Below are positions 1 through 7,524 of a DNA stretch of 43,675 nucleotides, piece by piece. The notes under the pieces are model-generated. The model was not told the DNA's origin. It searched no databases and was given only the letters and a program-made list of their open reading frames with translations. The translations under genes and the position numbers were made by a program. This DNA is from Thermoplasmatales archaeon SG8-52-3 (GTDB lineage Archaea > Thermoplasmatota > E2 > DHVEG-1). Each line of letters opens with the position of its first letter. Within the stretch, counting starts at the first letter, position 1. The stretch spans positions 1 through 43,675 of the forward strand of contig LSSG01000018.1 in the NCBI GenBank assembly GCA_001595915.1, read 5' to 3'.

Positions 1-1205
1 GGTCCATCCCATCCACTATTAGTTCCATCACCCCAATCGAAATAATAATAGATATTATCATTATCTGAATCAGTGGAAACAATAGTATAACCATAAATTC
101 CACCAACTCCACCAGAGGATTGTCCAGTAATTATTGGTGTTTCTGGAGGAGCATTACCAATTGAAACTAGATAAGGATCTGACTCACGGCTATCATCCCA
201 TTTATCTTTTGTTTTGGCTCTCATTTCGTATGTTCCTTCATTAGACCATGAATGGCTAGAAGTAACTACAGTACCTGATGGATATGGACCAAACCAATCT
301 TCAAATGTGGTATCATCCCAGTCAATAAAGTACCATATTTCGTCTCCCTCAGGGTCTTCAGCTTCAAAGGTGTACTCATACTCTACTGCAGGAGAGCCAT
401 AAGTTGGACCAGATATATTAGGCGGATTCTGTTCATTTCCTCCAGGATATTTGTTAATCTTAAAATCATCAATGTTTCTTTTATAATAATCAGTTAATTC
501 ATCACTATTTCTTCCTATTTGAGTATATTTAAATTGATCAGAATAAAAAGAGCAAATATATTTTTCATAGGAAATATCTAAAACTCCGTCGACATAGATA
601 TCTATAATGGGCTTCGCGCTAATTCCGTTATAAAGTATTTCAGCATAGTGCCATTCACCATCATTATAAGAGTCAATAGAGCACATTAAAATTCCGCAAC
701 TTAAACGCCACATCTTGACTTCTATAGTACCATTTGGTAATAATGCAATATGAAATCCTGGATTATAACCATAAGTATCTCCTCGACATGAACTATAGAT
801 AATACCTTTATCTGTTGAAGTTGATTTAAAATAAAATGAAAATAACATATCATCAGTTTTATTAAATCCAAGATATTCTGAATGAATATCTAAATCAACA
901 TAATCATCTTGTCCATCAAAATCAAGCGCACAACCAGACTGACCAGTGCCCCATGTCGCCCCATATATTTTCCCATCACGCTCATGTCCAGAAATATCTC
1001 CTAGAGTAGTTCCTGTACAATCATCAAATGTCCAATAGGCTGCCACATAACCATCATTATTCAAAGGAAAATAAGTAGGAGTTTCTATTGTTGATTTTAT
1101 ATTATTAATCCTGATATATCCACCCATAATAGTTGTACTACTAACTCCAATAAACAAAATAAAAATTCCAACTGCCAAGGCTTTCCTATATGATTTTATT
1201 ATCAT
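1..1205 (-). CDS. Exported LamG/PKD surface protein, 3' end cut off by window edge
   Basis: Reading frame open from an ATG at 1205 to the left edge, about 401 residues visible. A GGGAGGAA Shine-Dalgarno lies 5 nt before the ATG. Residues 1-30 form a signal peptide (basic start, then a hydrophobic run). Residues about 45-250 read as a LamG/concanavalin-like domain (FDGQDDYVDL near the start, then GEWHYAEILY and a VDGVLDI strand). Two PKD-type domains follow at about 258-330 and 332 onward, the first with FEAEDPEGDEIWYFIDWDD and a HSWSNEGTY motif, the second truncated. The protein is secreted or cell-surface and probably binds carbohydrate or mediates adhesion. The C-terminus, which would show whether it carries the tail seen on other exported proteins here, is missing. 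Confidence 0.8.
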   Translation of the reverse strand, partial: MIIKSYRKALAVGIFILFIGVSSTTIMGGYIRINNIKSTIETPTYFPLNNDGYVAAYWTFDDCTGTTLGDISGHERDGKIYGATWGTGQSGCALDFDGQDDYVDLDIHSEYLGFNKTDDMLFSFYFKSTSTDKGIIYSSCRGDTYGYNPGFHIALLPNGTIEVKMWRLSCGILMCSIDSYNDGEWHYAEILYNGISAKPIIDIYVDGVLDISYEKYICSFYSDQFKYTQIGRNSDELTDYYKRNIDDFKINKYPGGNEQNPPNISGPTYGSPAVEYEYTFEAEDPEGDEIWYFIDWDDTTFEDWFGPYPSGTVVTSSHSWSNEGTYEMRAKTKDKWDDSRESDPYLVSIGNAPPETPIITGQSSGGVGGIYGYTIVSTDSDNDNIYYYFDWGDGTNSGWDG

Positions 1206-1571
1206 ATTTCTTCCTCCCACATATTATAGATTTAAATTATGTTATATATAATTTTCATATAAATATTTCTTTAACAATCGTAATTTAAAATTTTTTTAAA
1301 CAATAAAAAAAACAACTAAGTCATATTTTATATAACTTTAATCAAAGTTATAACCTATACTTTCAAAATCTATAAATTATTATTATGTAATAAATATGGT
1401 ATGTATGGGAAACTGGTAGATACCAAATATCCCCAATTTCCTAGTGACAATAAGATAGGTAGATACCAAATATCTCCATTCTTACTTGCACATACCAGAA
1501 ATATTTCTTATAATAATCTTATTTAAAATTAGCGGGTTAAAATGTCAAAATGAAATCTTTTTCAAAATCTG
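1206..1571. other. AT-rich intergenic region with short direct repeats
   Basis: No convincing gene. It contains the upstream region of the minus-strand exported gene and, at 1415-1504, two copies of a 17-bp repeat plus one degenerate copy (listed separately). Confidence 0.6.
1415..1504. repeat. Short direct repeat cluster (GGTAGATACCAAATATC)
   Basis: The 17-mer GGTAGATACCAAATATC occurs at 1415-1431 and 1458-1474, and the match extends to 20 of 21 bases. A degenerate copy, ATACCAGAAATAT, lies at 1492-1504. Spacing is uneven (43 and 29 bp), so this is not a CRISPR. It may be a regulator binding array or a decayed repeat. Confidence 0.5.
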
Positions 1572-1718
1572 TTAAAGATGATTTTCATCTTCAAGTCTTC
1601 TTTCTTCTAATTCCTCTTGAGTATAAAATTTACTGTGACAGTTTGGGCATTCTATTGGTGATTCTTGCGAACTTCTGGTCCATCTATGTCCACAAAATGG
1701 ACAGTTTTCTTTTTTCAT
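1572..1718 (-). CDS. Small zinc-ribbon protein, 48 aa
   Basis: ATG at 1718 preceded by GGGGAG about 8 nt upstream; stop TAA at 1572. The 48-residue product has two CxxC knuckles (CPFCGHRW at residues 6-13 and CPNCHSKF at 24-31) and an acidic, charged C-terminal helix (residues 34-48). The pattern is that of a single rubredoxin-like zinc ribbon. Such proteins are common in archaea and usually of unknown role, possibly nucleic-acid or protein binding. It sits alone between an exported protein and the dehydratase-family gene, all on the minus strand. The opposite strand is also open here, but only this strand has a ribosome site and a recognisable domain. Confidence 0.75.
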   Translation of the reverse strand: MKKENCPFCGHRWTRSSQESPIECPNCHSKFYTQEELEERRLEDENHL

Positions 1719-1822
1719 TGTTAATACTCCCCAAAATGAATATAAACACACTGGTTTAAAAATATATCTCTATAAAACCAAAAAAATTTTGAAAATTAGC
1801 CAAAATATTTTTTTTATAAAAA

Positions 1823-3286
1823 TTAAGATTTTTTCTTTATATTTTTAACCTTAATATCTTCTTTTATATCACCGAGTCGCTTTGCAAGATTAATATAATT
1901 TTCAATATCAGTTTTTGCATTAATTATTAACTTTGCCCCATCTGGTGAACCACCACCATGCATACAACCAGGAACACCTGAACCAATTGTTAACCATTCA
2001 ATAAGTCTTGCAATCTTTGCACGTGTCTCACCTGAACAATTTGCCTTTAGATATTTCTTAAGAAGGTCACCATATCTTAAATCATTGATATCCTTACATG
2101 AGGGAAGACAACCTGTTTCAGCAATTCCACCAGATATTTCCTGAGTTAAACGCTTTGTTTCATAAGGAAGTGTTGCAACATGCACTTTGTTTACATTTGA
2201 AATTAATTGATCTGGAATCCATACACCAGAGGGATGTTTTTTTCCAAGAGATCCTGCCGCAATACCCATTCCGAAAGTAGTTTCATTATTAATTATCATC
2301 TGTGTTATTTTTTCCCTAAAAACTTTTTCTGATAGTCCATTTGCTCGTGCCATTAAAACTGCAGCACCAACCATAACGTCTCCTTGTCCAGCTACACAAC
2401 CACCAATGGCGGTTCTATAAGGACCAATGAAATTTAATACTGCTTTACTTGAATATTCAAACTCTCCACTCATAAATACTCTGTCTTTTGGGATAAAAAC
2501 ATCCTCAAATAAGAGATATGCCTGAGTAATACCCCCGATATTTACAGGGTTGTCAAATCCTTCCTCAAGCTCTCTTTCATCACTTGGTCTTCTTGTTTCA
2601 ACAATAGTAAGATTTTCAATATCCCTTGGAATTACAAAAGAAATTGCATATTTTTTATCAACTTCTTTGTAACCTGAACCTGGCATAATAAAAATTTCAT
2701 TTGATGCTGCAACACCACAAATCATTACTTTTGCACCTTTTACAATAATACCATCATCCTTCTTTTTTACTAAGTGAAGGCTCATATCGGGATCTTTTTG
2801 TTGAGAAGGGGATAAAGCTCGCTCACCTTTCGGATCTGTCAATGCGCCTGAAAGAGTTATATCTCTAACTTGAGCATCTTTTAACCAATTTCTAAGGTTA
2901 TTGTGATAATTGGTTCCTAATTCTTTGTCAATATCATAAGTTGTAGCCCACATGGCGTTAATTGCATTGAATCCTACACATCTTCCACCTGTACATGTAC
3001 CTGTTAAATTGAACATAAGGCGCTTCATACGAACGTTTGCTATCATATCCTCAACACTGTTTATAATTGATAAATATCTTGAGATTTGTTTTCCAGTAAG
3101 ATTTGATTTTGTTGTAAGAATATCTTTGTATTCGCCTTTTCTTGCTGCATCAAATATTTGTGCATGACCTTCGATTGTTCTTTTTGTTGCTGGATGAGTT
3201 GTAACATCCTTTATCAATTCACCAAATTTGTAAATATTTGGTCTCATTTTTTTTAGACTCTTTTTATATTCATCTGATGTAATCAT
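1823..3286 (-). CDS. 4-hydroxybutyryl-CoA dehydratase/HpaB-family flavoprotein with altered active site
   Basis: 487 residues, full length for the 4-hydroxybutyryl-CoA dehydratase (AbfD)/4-hydroxyphenylacetate 3-monooxygenase family, and alignable throughout: MITSDEYKKSLKKMRPNIY at the start, GALTDPKGERALSPSQQKDP at about 147-166, CMHGGGSPDGAK near the end. AbfD converts 4-hydroxybutyryl-CoA to crotonyl-CoA with FAD and a [4Fe-4S] cluster. From memory of the Clostridium aminobutyricum enzyme, the ligands are Cys99, Cys103, His292 and Cys299. Here the region reads TGTCTGGRC (C98, C103, so C-x4-C not C-x3-C) and PYRTAIGGCV (Tyr290 in place of the His ligand, C297 kept). The positions of Tyr296, Lys300 and Glu455 hold Ile, Val and Gly. 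The fold is certain; the canonical reaction is doubtful. It stands alone, upstream of the C4 acyl-CoA island. Confidence 0.85.
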   Translation of the reverse strand: MITSDEYKKSLKKMRPNIYKFGELIKDVTTHPATKRTIEGHAQIFDAARKGEYKDILTTKSNLTGKQISRYLSIINSVEDMIANVRMKRLMFNLTGTCTGGRCVGFNAINAMWATTYDIDKELGTNYHNNLRNWLKDAQVRDITLSGALTDPKGERALSPSQQKDPDMSLHLVKKKDDGIIVKGAKVMICGVAASNEIFIMPGSGYKEVDKKYAISFVIPRDIENLTIVETRRPSDERELEEGFDNPVNIGGITQAYLLFEDVFIPKDRVFMSGEFEYSSKAVLNFIGPYRTAIGGCVAGQGDVMVGAAVLMARANGLSEKVFREKITQMIINNETTFGMGIAAGSLGKKHPSGVWIPDQLISNVNKVHVATLPYETKRLTQEISGGIAETGCLPSCKDINDLRYGDLLKKYLKANCSGETRAKIARLIEWLTIGSGVPGCMHGGGSPDGAKLIINAKTDIENYINLAKRLGDIKEDIKVKNIKKKS

Positions 3287-3467
3287 GTCTTGTTTCCCTT
3301 CTATTAAATTTTCTATTATGCTAAAATTAACTTAATAGAATTTTATAAAGATTATATTTTATCTAATAGATTTTTTAGTGTCTAATATGATTATAATATT
3401 TCAATTTTATTGATAGGTTCCAAAAATATTAAACCTATATAGTTTATATTTACATTTACCTTAGGTG

Positions 3468-3710
3468 ATGAATTTGGATGAAAAGGGTAGAAAAATAATT
3501 GTTGAATCTATTGATATTGGAATAGCTATTTTAATTATTGCAATAGGCTTTTTGCTTGTATTTTTTAGTTTTTCTTGGTTTAATTGGTTTATAGAAAGAA
3601 GTACTGGTATTGAGGATTGGTTATCCATATTAAAATTCATTTTTGTAATAACTGGTATTATAATAGTAATATATGGGATTAAAAAAATTTTTCAGGATTT
3701 AATACTTTAA
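3468..3710 (+). CDS. Small two-helix membrane protein
   Basis: 80 residues from the ATG at 3468; a GTG lies directly before it, but ATG with a TATA-like stretch at about 3437-3450 fits a leaderless or very short-leader transcript. Two hydrophobic segments, about residues 15-38 and 55-73, are separated by a short loop containing WFIERSTGIEDW. The C-terminus is short and basic (GIKKIF). No family recognised. It converges with the exported paralogue at 3774-4763, with about 60 bp of AT-rich DNA between them. Confidence 0.6.
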   Translation: MNLDEKGRKIIVESIDIGIAILIIAIGFLLVFFSFSWFNWFIERSTGIEDWLSILKFIFVITGIIIVIYGIKKIFQDLIL

Positions 3711-3773
3711 TTCTTTACTGTTATAACCTTTTTTTCAAAAGATTTTGATAAATAAAAAATCTATAAATATAAT

Positions 3774-4763
3774 TTATTTTAAATGTCTCCTTTTTAAAAA
3801 TATTGATAGATGAATAATTACTATAACTGCCGCAACTAATATAACCAATAAGTTATAATCTGATTCTTCTTCCTCATCTAAACTTCCAATTTTTTGTACA
3901 TTAAATGTTATTGTTTCTGGTTGACCTGTTAAATCAGGTCTTCCTAGATAACTTGGGAAAAATTTCACCTTAAAAATTTTCCTCTCGTTATTCCAATCTG
4001 AAATTTTTTTTGGTTTTATTTTTAAATTAAATGTTTCTTTAGCACTTTCACCATCGTAAACTGCTGAAGATAGCTGAACACTAGAAGGTATATCTATATC
4101 CCATTCTTCGTCTGAAATATCTTTTATTTCAATTTCTATATATGTTGGTCCATTACCCAAATTTTGTATATCAATTATAAAATCTGCTGTATCAAATGGT
4201 TCAATTTCAGCAATAGTTCCATTAGGCAATTCATATGATACTGCTGACCAATAACCAACAATGAATGATACATCAAATTCAACAGTTTCTTCTATTATAT
4301 TGAATAATAACCCTCGTTGTACTTTCGATGTTGCAATTATTCTTATAACACCTTGTGTAAATGCTGGAGCTTTTTCTGTAACAGTAACAGTTAAGGTTGA
4401 TTGGTAAGGTTCTTCTTGATTTAGAGCTAATTGAGCAAGAGGATTTGATATACTTGCTGAACACCAATCTGGAGTTTCAAGAACTTTTAACTCAATTTGC
4501 ATCCCAGTTTTACGTAACAAACTTGACCCCTCAACAATACTTGCAAAAGGACCAGTAAGTTTGAATGTTGTATGTAAAGGAATGTCAAGTACTCCACTAT
4601 TTGGAATGAGAGGCTCATTCTGAATTGGATAAGTTATATTTATTATAGGAGAAATATTTATTAGTCCTGCTGATGCAGTAGGAAAAAAGATAATAGATAA
4701 ACTAAATAGAAACGCTCCAAATATAATTCCAGTTTTAATTGTTCTTAAGGTTTTTTTAAACAT
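3774..4763 (-). CDS. Exported single-anchor protein, paralogue A
   Basis: 329 residues. An N-terminal signal peptide (basic MFKKTLRTIKTG, hydrophobic core, cleavage plausible near TASAG) precedes a beta-rich extracellular region, then an acidic linker (GSLDEEEESDYN) and a C-terminal transmembrane helix ending KRRHLK, so the bulk faces outside. The middle (NLGNGPTYIEIEIKDISDEEW) resembles CARDB/alpha-galactosidase NEW3-like Ig modules in which convergent beta sheets are built around NxGNGP. It is a clear tandem duplicate of the next gene (4898-5884), with the same architecture and length. A TATA-like TTTATACT about 30-37 nt before the ATG and no Shine-Dalgarno suggest a leaderless transcript. 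Function unknown; likely cell-envelope. Confidence 0.75.
   Translation of the reverse strand: MFKKTLRTIKTGIIFGAFLFSLSIIFFPTASAGLINISPIINITYPIQNEPLIPNSGVLDIPLHTTFKLTGPFASIVEGSSLLRKTGMQIELKVLETPDWCSASISNPLAQLALNQEEPYQSTLTVTVTEKAPAFTQGVIRIIATSKVQRGLLFNIIEETVEFDVSFIVGYWSAVSYELPNGTIAEIEPFDTADFIIDIQNLGNGPTYIEIEIKDISDEEWDIDIPSSVQLSSAVYDGESAKETFNLKIKPKKISDWNNERKIFKVKFFPSYLGRPDLTGQPETITFNVQKIGSLDEEEESDYNLLVILVAAVIVIIHLSIFLKRRHLK
3847..3957 (-). repeat. Near-identical 111-bp tract shared by the two paralogues (copy A)
   Basis: Matches 4971-5081 at 110 of 111 positions (single difference A/G in the codon before SGxP-like LTGQPET), although flanking coding sequence is clearly diverged. It encodes the stretch from SYLGRP through the acidic linker to the start of the membrane helix. 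Confidence 0.8.
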
Positions 4764-4842
4764 GATCTTATTATAATTATATTTATAACTAGTATAAATT
4801 TTTTATGATTCAAATTGTTTCGATTAAATATATTATTGAAAC
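4764..4842 (-). promoter_or_regulatory. Promoter/operator of paralogue A with GTTTC-N16-GAAAC
   Basis: The conserved block ACTAGTATAAATT (4788-4800) contains the TATA-like element, 25 nt from the ATG. Upstream lies an interrupted inverted repeat, GTTTC (4817-4821) and GAAAC (4838-4842), 16 nt apart. The same elements occur at exactly the same distances before paralogue B. The arms are conserved while the 16-nt centre has diverged, as expected for a bound operator. Confidence 0.55.
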
Positions 4843-4897
4843 CATTAATTCTAATCAATTATATTATAAAGAAAACTCACATTTATTATTAGTATAC

Positions 4898-5884
4898 TTA
4901 TTGTGAATATCTTCTTTTTAAAATTATTGAAATAAGAATAACTAAAACAGTTGCTATAATTAATATGATTAATAAGTTATAATCTGATTCTTCTTCCTCA
5001 TCTAAACTTCCAATTTTTTGTACATTAAATGTTATTGTTTCTGGTTGACCTGTTGAATCAGGTCTTCCTAGATAACTTGGGGTAAATTTTATCTTAAAGG
5101 TTTGTATTACTTTATTTTTATCAGAATTAACCGAGGGTACAATTCTTAAATGAACAGATTTTGAAGTTCTTCCACCTCCATCAGCTGCTGAATCTAATTG
5201 AACCGTAGAAGTAATACTTACACTCCATTCATCCTCTGGATAATCTAGTACGTCAATATTTACAAGAGTTGGTCCATTACCAATATTTTCAATATCAATT
5301 TGAAAATCAGCGATATCTAGTTGATCTATCTCGATATGATTACCATTTGGTAGTTCGTAGGATACAACACACCAATATCCTATTAAAAATGTAACATCAA
5401 ATTCAACGGTTACTTCCCCAATATTAAATAATAATCCACGTATTGATCTTGAAGTTGCACTTATTCTTATATTTCCTTGTGTATATGCTGGAGCATTTTC
5501 TGTAACAGTAACTGTTAAGATTGTTTCAAAAGGTCCTTTAGAATTTAAAGATAATTTAACAAGTGGATCTGAAAAACTTGCAGAACACCAATTTGGTTTA
5601 TCCATTATCTTTAATTCTATTTCTAAAACTGCATTTCTCAACAAGCTATATCGCTCAATAATATTTGCAAAAGGACCTGTTAGTCTAATAGCTGTTGATA
5701 GTGGTATATCTAATACTCCAATATTTGGAATTATTTCTTCTTCTTGATCTGGATAAGTAATATTAATCAAAGGATCGACTGTAATAATACCAGCTGATGC
5801 ACTAGGGATAAGAGCAACAAATAAACTCAATAATATACTAAATATAATTCCAGTTTTAAATGTTCTAAAACTTTTTCTAAACAT
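4898..5884 (-). CDS. Exported single-anchor protein, paralogue B
   Basis: 328 residues with the same plan as its downstream neighbour: signal peptide (MFRKSFRTFKTG then hydrophobic core, cleavage near SASAG), beta-rich ectodomain with the LPNG and NIGNGPT motifs, EEEESDYN linker, C-terminal transmembrane helix and KRRYSQ tail. Ectodomain identity with paralogue A is moderate, except for a 111-bp tract at the C-terminal side that is almost identical in DNA, pointing to gene conversion. It has its own promoter with a candidate operator, so the two genes are probably separately transcribed but co-regulated. No enzymatic motif seen; envelope or adhesion role is a guess. Confidence 0.75.
   Translation of the reverse strand: MFRKSFRTFKTGIIFSILLSLFVALIPSASAGIITVDPLINITYPDQEEEIIPNIGVLDIPLSTAIRLTGPFANIIERYSLLRNAVLEIELKIMDKPNWCSASFSDPLVKLSLNSKGPFETILTVTVTENAPAYTQGNIRISATSRSIRGLLFNIGEVTVEFDVTFLIGYWCVVSYELPNGNHIEIDQLDIADFQIDIENIGNGPTLVNIDVLDYPEDEWSVSITSTVQLDSAADGGGRTSKSVHLRIVPSVNSDKNKVIQTFKIKFTPSYLGRPDSTGQPETITFNVQKIGSLDEEEESDYNLLIILIIATVLVILISIILKRRYSQ
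4971..5081 (-). repeat. Near-identical 111-bp tract shared by the two paralogues (copy B)
   Basis: Partner of 3847-3957 (110/111 identity). Sits in the same place of the reading frame. Confidence 0.8.
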
Positions 5885-5967
5885 GGTCTTACTATATTTA
5901 TATTTATTACTAGTATAAATTAATTATGATTATATATGTTTCACTTAATTTAAAAATTGAAACATAT
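5885..5967 (-). promoter_or_regulatory. Promoter/operator of paralogue B with 10-bp inverted repeat
   Basis: ACTAGTATAAATT at 5909-5921, 25 nt from the ATG, and an inverted repeat ATATGTTTCA (5934-5943)/TGAAACATAT (5958-5967). The GTTTC/GAAAC core arms are 16 nt apart, as at paralogue A, and start 54 nt upstream of the ATG in both genes. It lies upstream of the TATA-like element, which would suit an activator, but a repressor is not excluded. Confidence 0.55.
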
Positions 5968-5981
5968 CATTCTAAATAATC

Positions 5982-6506
5982 TTATTTTATCGAAAACTCC
6001 CATTCACACCATAAATCTTTTGGATGTTTATCAGGTGGACAAACTTTGCAATTGACTTCGATATTTGGGTTAAATTCTTTAGCAAAGGATTTTAAGAAAC
6101 CAAATCTAACAGGTTTACATCCAAATTCAACTAAACCTTTTTTCTTCCTGGTATTTTGAACTCGACAGTTTGTGTTTCTAACAATTGCCTTATCTTTTTC
6201 AACAATTATCTCTTTATCTTCTAAGTCAAGTGCCCATCCAGAATATCTAAGAGCCTCGATCATTGAAGGTATGTCTGTGCCAGTTATATCAAAGAATTTT
6301 TTTATTCTCTTAGCCTCAATTTTGCCCATTAACTCCCATACTCTTCTATCAATGTCAGTTGCTGCTTCTGTTCCAAAATCTTCTTCAATTCCAAGGTAAT
6401 ATAATCCATCAACAGCCCACATATTGCGTAGATGCATAAAAATAAAGTCAGCAAGCTTATCTTTTGGTATTTTTGAAATAAGATTTTTATCAATTTCTCT
6501 ACTAAT
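5982..6506 (-). CDS. DUF6125-like cytosolic protein, apparent AUU start
   Basis: From the first ATG (6437) the protein has 151 residues. The frame stays open upstream to a TAA at 6519-6521, and the extra 23 codons (ending KIPKDKLADFIF) look like the natural N-terminus of the family, whose members usually have a short helix before LRNMWAVDGLYYLGIEEDFG. There is no ATG, GTG or TTG in that extension. A GGGGGA ribosome site at about 6513-6518 is well placed for ATT (6506) or the preceding ATC. Conserved features: FGTEAATDIDRRVWELMGKI, a Cys-containing C-terminal half (NCRVQ, FGCKPVRFGF, CKVCPPDKHP, LWCEWEF) that may bind a metal. Archaeal and bacterial homologues are uncharacterised. It follows EtfA on the same strand after about 55 bp. 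Confidence 0.65.
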   Translation of the reverse strand: MSREIDKNLISKIPKDKLADFIFMHLRNMWAVDGLYYLGIEEDFGTEAATDIDRRVWELMGKIEAKRIKKFFDITGTDIPSMIEALRYSGWALDLEDKEIIVEKDKAIVRNTNCRVQNTRKKKGLVEFGCKPVRFGFLKSFAKEFNPNIEVNCKVCPPDKHPKDLWCEWEFSIK

Positions 6507-6561
6507 GATTTTTCCCCCTTAGAAGAAAGTTATGTGCACCTTTAAAAGAAGGTGATAAATT

Positions 6562-7518
6562 TTACCCGATTTTTTCTTTTACAGCACTTGTTAGTTTTGG
6601 TAGTATTTCGTAAAGATCGCCTACAATGCCGTAATCTGCTGACTTGAAAATCAATGCTTCTGGATCTTTATTGATTGCAACAATAATTCCAGAGTCTCTC
6701 ATTCCTGCAATGTGTTGTATTTGACCAGAAATTCCTGCGGCAATATAGAGCTTGGGTTTAACCTTATGACCAGATAGTCCAATCCAGTGATCTTCAGAAA
6801 GCCATTTTAGATCTGCCGCAATAGGTCTACTACAACCAACAGTCTTTCCTTTAATTGCATTTGCCAAATCCTGAACCATTTTGATATCTTCTTTATTTTT
6901 AAAACCACGACCACATGATACAATGATTTCTGCATCCTCAACATTAACTCCCTCACTTTTCATCTCTTGAACTTTCAATATCTTGGATTCTGATTTTTCA
7001 ACATCAAATTTCTTTTCAATAACATTACCTTTTCTTTTTTCATCCTTAGGAAGTGGATCAAAGACTTTTGATGGAACAGTGACTATTGCAGGTTTTGAAT
7101 TAAATTGTTCAACAGCAATTGCGTTACCACTATAAACAACACGTTCAGAAGTTAGTTTCTTGTCCTTCAAATATATATTTGTGCAATCAATTATGCATCC
7201 AACATCTAGTTTGCCAGCAAGTCGTGAAGCTAACTCTTTACCATTCTTATTTGACCCAATAATTATTGTTTCAGATTTGGTCTCTTTGATAATATTTTCA
7301 AAATAATTAGCATATTCTTCAGCTTTAAAATTATCAATATCTGTCTCTGCGATAAATACATTTTCAGCTCCATAAGATATATATTCTTGAGCTAGAGCTT
7401 GGTCATTTTTCCCAATAATTACTGCTGTTAGTTTTTCACCAAGTTCCTCTGAAAGCATACCACCCTTATTTAATAACTCAAATGCTAATTTTTTATCATC
7501 AGAATAAACAAGTACCAT
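6562..7518 (-). CDS. etfA: Electron transfer flavoprotein alpha subunit
   Basis: 318 residues, the normal size. The N-terminal domain (to about residue 190) has the ETF alpha/beta fold. The C-terminal FAD domain carries the family signature: SCGRGFKNKED, ADLKWLSEDHWIGLSG, PKLYIAAGISGQIQHIAGM and AINKDPEA followed by ADYGIVGD. With EtfB it takes electrons from the acyl-CoA dehydrogenase encoded two genes upstream and passes them to a quinone or other carrier not encoded here. The gene is the third in etfB order (acd, acs, etfB, etfA), 6 bp after etfB. Whether this ETF bifurcates cannot be decided from the neighbourhood. Confidence 0.95.
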   Translation of the reverse strand: MVLVYSDDKKLAFELLNKGGMLSEELGEKLTAVIIGKNDQALAQEYISYGAENVFIAETDIDNFKAEEYANYFENIIKETKSETIIIGSNKNGKELASRLAGKLDVGCIIDCTNIYLKDKKLTSERVVYSGNAIAVEQFNSKPAIVTVPSKVFDPLPKDEKRKGNVIEKKFDVEKSESKILKVQEMKSEGVNVEDAEIIVSCGRGFKNKEDIKMVQDLANAIKGKTVGCSRPIAADLKWLSEDHWIGLSGHKVKPKLYIAAGISGQIQHIAGMRDSGIIVAINKDPEALIFKSADYGIVGDLYEILPKLTSAVKEKIG

Positions 7519-7524
7519 TTTTTA

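Noticed and set aside
1415-1504. Possible CRISPR array
   Set aside because: Only two good repeats of 17 bp with unequal spacing and no cas genes anywhere in the window.
1550-1759. Plus-strand open frame over the small zinc-ribbon gene
   Set aside because: Composition looks like a mirror of the minus-strand gene, which has a ribosome site and paired CxxC motifs.
6435-6506. Frameshift at the 5' end of the DUF6125-like gene
   Set aside because: The frame runs unbroken through the family-like extension; only a normal start codon is missing.
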